A DNA stretch of 64,000 bases, taken from the NCBI RefSeq assembly GCF_000372865.1, contig NZ_KB889965.1, positions 3,331,450 to 3,395,449 on the forward strand, given 5' to 3'. The notes under the pieces were generated by a model that was given only the letters and a program-made list of their open reading frames with translations, did not search any database and was not told where the DNA came from. Origin of the DNA: Methylosarcina fibrata AML-C10 (GTDB lineage Bacteria; Pseudomonadota; Gammaproteobacteria; Methylococcales; Methylomonadaceae). How positions within the stretch are numbered: position 1 is the stretch's first letter; the number at the start of each line of letters is the position of its first letter. Positions 61,357 through 64,000 of this stretch are shown piece by piece. A program made the position numbers and the translations under genes.

Positions 61357-62673
61357 CATTACTGTCCGGTTAAGAACGGTCTGAAATCGCTATAAGCCAT
61401 GATTTTCAAGATCTCCAGCGCAATAAAAAGTGGTGTCGATTTGAACGAAGATTTGGTGCAACCTTCCGGCTTTTGCCCGGGAGGCGGCAATGAATACTGG
61501 CAAGACTTTGTTTGCCCAACTCATGGACTTTTTGCCATGGACCACATTCACGCGCATCGTCGACCGTTACGACGGCAACCGTCGGGTACGAACCTTTTCG
61601 TGCGCCGAACATTACCGAGTGATGGCCTTTGCGCAACTGACCTACCGGGAAAGCCTGCGCGACATCGAAGCCAGTTTGTCGGCGCAAGCCCACAAGCTCT
61701 ACCACCTGGGGTTCCGGGAACCCGTGCGGCGCTCGACTCTGGCCGACGCCAACGAAACACGCGATTGGCGGATCTACGCGGAATTTGCTCAGCGGTTGAT
61801 TGCTCATGCGCGAACACTCTACGCCCAGGAAGACTTGGGATTGGAACTGACGAACACGGTCTATGCGTTGGACTCGACCACGATCGACTTGTGCCTGTCG
61901 GTGTTTCCTTGGGCCTTGTTCCGATCCACCAAGTCGGCGGTCAAAATGCACACTTTGCTTGACCTTCGGGGCAACATTCCGAGTTTCATCCATATCTCTG
62001 ACGGCAAGCTGCATGATGTCCATGCGCTCGATCTGTTGTTGCCCGAAGCCGGCGCCATCTATGTGATGGACCGGGGTTATATCGATTTTGCCAGACTCCA
62101 TGCGCTGCACCGTGCGGGCGGTTTCTTTGTGACCCGTGCCAAAACCAACCTGGCTGCGCACCGCGTCTACTCCCATCCGGTGGACCGAGAAACCGGCTTG
62201 GTGTGCGACCAGACCATCGCGCTGGACGGCTTCTACACCCAGAAAGACTATCCCGATCATTTGCGCCGTATCCGTTTTAACGACCTCGACAACGGCAAGC
62301 GTTTGATCTTTCTGAGCAACCACTTCGAGTTACCGGCACTGACGATCTGCCTGCTCTATAAAAGCAGGTGGCAAGTTGAACTGTTTTTCAAATGGATCAA
62401 GCAGCATCTTCGCATCAAACAATTCTATGGAACCTCCGAGAACGCCGTAAAAACCCAAATCTGGATTGCCGTTTCGGTCTATGTGCTGGTTGCCATTATC
62501 AAGAAACGACTCAATTTGGAGGCTTCCCTGTACACTTTGTTACAGATTTTATCAGTCACTCTGTTTGAAAAAATCTCATTACAACAGGCACTTGTGAATT
62601 CACAACACAAATCCAGCAGCTCGGATTTCGATAACCAATTAGATTTATTTAACTTTTAAACCGGACAGTAGTG
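61357..62673 (+). mobile_element. IS4-family insertion sequence (1317 bp)
   Basis: The ends CATTACTGTCCGG and CCGGACAGTAGTG are inverted repeats with one mismatch, flanked by an exact 9-bp duplication GACTCCAAT (61348-61356 and 62674-62682). It carries one transposase gene. The restored reading frame of the host gene confirms the boundaries. Confidence 0.93.
61490..62659 (+). CDS. IS4-family transposase
   Basis: A 389-residue transposase with the N-terminal DUF4372-like domain (MNTGKTLFAQLMDFLPWTTF, YRVMAFAQLTYRESLRDIEA). The DDE core has Asp in VYALDSTTIDLCL, Asp in IYVMDRGYIDFARL, and the Y-(2)-R-(3)-E signature in YKSRWQVELFFKWIKQHL. The length is typical for intact members and no frameshift is seen. 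Confidence 0.94.
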   Translation: MNTGKTLFAQLMDFLPWTTFTRIVDRYDGNRRVRTFSCAEHYRVMAFAQLTYRESLRDIEASLSAQAHKLYHLGFREPVRRSTLADANETRDWRIYAEFAQRLIAHARTLYAQEDLGLELTNTVYALDSTTIDLCLSVFPWALFRSTKSAVKMHTLLDLRGNIPSFIHISDGKLHDVHALDLLLPEAGAIYVMDRGYIDFARLHALHRAGGFFVTRAKTNLAAHRVYSHPVDRETGLVCDQTIALDGFYTQKDYPDHLRRIRFNDLDNGKRLIFLSNHFELPALTICLLYKSRWQVELFFKWIKQHLRIKQFYGTSENAVKTQIWIAVSVYVLVAIIKKRLNLEASLYTLLQILSVTLFEKISLQQALVNSQHKSSSSDFDNQLDLFNF

Positions 62674-63465
62674 GACTCCAATAAATTTGAAAAGCAAAAA
62701 TGGGATGAATTTTGTTGCTCCGGGCGGTGGACAAAAGTATTTATAGGAAAACAAAGCAGTAGCTTTTTGGCAAAAAGAACAATAGGTGCGGCTTGCGCAA
62801 AAGTGTTTTCTCAAGTTTCACCTGAAAATGAACCGCCTATTGTCACTGCCGCTAAAGTCCATAACGTCAGGGAATCTGCGAAAAAATTGCACAGCCATAT
62901 TCGGGAACCTTTGCCCTATCCGCCGCAGTCTATGACCGCTGGTTTTAATAATGGCCTACGCTCCCTTATGGAGTGGCGACATTCTGACTGCATCACGCTT
63001 ACCTCGCAACGTGGAAAAATATGGCGGCGTTGGTGCGCCCACGAACTTGCTAGGGAAATGCTTTGGGGCTTCCATGAAGCACCCGATAAGTTAATTGCCG
63101 AATTGCTTTCACTGCTGTGGGGACCTGTCGATGATGCATGGATACGGAAAATTCTTTGCGCCGCCACACGGGAAAACCTCCGTCTAGAGTTAAAACAACA
63201 TTTGGCCTATCAAACAGCGGATCATATTTCATCCGTCATCGCCGAAGGGATTATTAATTCGGTAAAACAGGTTTGTACCGAAGAGGCAAAAGAGCAAGCC
63301 GAAAAGCTACTGGAGCAGGCTAAGCGGTTGCTTTCAGGAAAACCGCGTTTTGAAGACGATGCTGAAGCGGAATTAGCTGCAATGGAAGCTCTAGGCTGTA
63401 TTTCCGATGAATTCAGAGCACAGGCGATCATAGGCGAGATCAGGCGGCTGGATACTGAATGCTAG
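62674..63465 (+). pseudogene. Element cargo gene, 3' part, unknown function
   Basis: After IS removal the gene encodes about 290 residues. The continuation starts KFEKQKWDEFCCSG. The middle contains GKIWRRWCAHELAREMLWGF, and the C-terminal third is a Glu/Ala-rich helical, coiled-coil-like stretch (EEAKEQAEKLLEQAKRLL) ending in FRAQAIIGEIRRLDTEC. I recognise no family. It follows the integrase, a slot often holding cargo genes of P4-type elements. A downstream fragment could still be translated from the GTG at 62671, which lies in the IS end. Confidence 0.6.
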
Positions 63466-63639
63466 CGCCCTAATTATCAGAAAGGGACGTTACAGATATA
63501 AAAGCAGCCTTTAACTTACCGTGAAAGCATAAGCCCTAAGACAACCCTCAACCTACCGGCAAGAACACTTGCTTTCCATTGTTTTTTGTATGTAGATAAT
63601 AACTGCTGTCTTTAATAAAACCTCAAGGTGGTTTCTAAA

Positions 63640-63867
63640 ATGGCAGCAGTTACAACCAACCCCGTTCCTACCCCAAACGCCGACTTGCTTACTAATGATC
63701 AAGCGGCGGACTACATAGGCGTTACTCCTCGCACCCTCGAAGTCTGGCGTTGTACCAAACGCCACGCAATCCCATACATCAAAGTCGGACGTTTAGTTAA
63801 GTACCGAAAGTCCGCGCTGGACGCATTCTTGGAACGACAAACCGTAGGCGCGATGGAAAAAGACTAA
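63640..63867 (+). CDS. AlpA/excisionase-like HTH protein
   Basis: The ATG at 63640, after the ribosome site AAGGTGG, gives 75 residues; a GTG at 63628 is less likely. The core TNDQAADYIGVTPRTLEVW followed by IPYIKVGRLVKYRKSALDAFL is the MerR-like helix-turn-helix of the HTH_17/excisionase family. Such proteins in P4-type elements activate the integrase or act as directionality factors. It sits in the same element as the integrase at 59880. Confidence 0.87.
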   Translation: MAAVTTNPVPTPNADLLTNDQAADYIGVTPRTLEVWRCTKRHAIPYIKVGRLVKYRKSALDAFLERQTVGAMEKD

Positions 63868-64000
63868 AGGAGAGGAATACCTATAGAAAACATAGCCGCC
63901 AAGTGTGGGGACACCTAAGCGGCTTCAAGTAATGCAATTCCAAACAATATTTTATCGCAAGAATGGAAAAATCGAATGCTTCCGTTTCCGTTAATGCGCA
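63868..64000 (+). other. Window end after the excisionase-like gene
   Basis: 133 bp. A 20-codon frame at about 63932-63994 (MQFQTIFYRKNGKIECFRFR) may be a short leader peptide before the next element gene, which would lie beyond the window. GGAGAGG at about 63871 has no ATG at a suitable distance. Confidence 0.3.

Overview
The window comes from a gammaproteobacterial chromosome, most likely a methylotroph of the Methylococcales. The evidence is the housekeeping proteins (RelA, PolA, YicC, DUF3581, LexA, GpmI), a decayed N-terminus of a methylotroph-type NAD-dependent formate dehydrogenase beside a decayed cyanase, and a GH17 membrane protein. The genus is an inference and was not tested by any search.

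Region 1 (1-16.1 kb) is accessory and heavily rearranged. A partial dynamin-like GTPase is followed by an IS630 copy. Then comes an RHS polymorphic-toxin locus holding three toxin/immunity cassettes: a split main RHS gene with a DUF4329-like tip plus a candidate immunity gene; an orphan RHS tip plus a DUF6869-like gene; and a second orphan tip plus a DUF4279-like gene. A second IS630-type element, an IS66 element nested in an IS256 remnant, and two identical 92-bp inverted-repeat elements break up this locus.

Region 2 (16-20.3 kb) is a quiet stretch: YicC, a protein kinase, a lipoprotein, DUF3581 and DUF72. An IS with a 5-bp target duplication (20.4-21.5 kb) leads into a compact three-gene operon (21.7-25.8 kb) of a MerR-like HTH protein, a 987-aa N6-adenine methylase and a small PD-(D/E)XK-like protein. 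This is the best candidate here for a poorly described restriction or defence system.

Region 3 (26-47.5 kb) is mostly core. It holds a RimK-type ATP-grasp protein, a GH17 protein, lexA with an unusual four-repeat GTTC operator, relA, polA, a NucS/DUF91-like nuclease, HicBA, a YjdF-type membrane protein and an exported amidohydrolase. It ends in a divergent molybdate regulon: modE facing an operon of outer-membrane porin, modA, modB, modC and a di-Mop protein, with a clear ModE palindrome between them. An exported MsrA-thioredoxin fusion follows.

Region 4 (47.7-54.4 kb) contains the formate dehydrogenase stub, a cyanase pseudogene truncated by an IS5-type remnant, a FetAB-like exporter, gpmI, a PIN-like protein and an Mrr-like nuclease.

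Region 5 (54.5-64 kb) is a junction of integrated elements. A beta-class DNA methylase pseudogene is split by a second IS66 copy, which itself carries the second IS630 copy. Next come an integrase C-terminal fragment, the 3' half of a tRNA-Thr(CGU) gene acting as an att site, a complete P4-type integrase, a cargo gene split by an IS4-family element, and an AlpA-like HTH protein. Exact target duplications let the order of several insertions be read directly.
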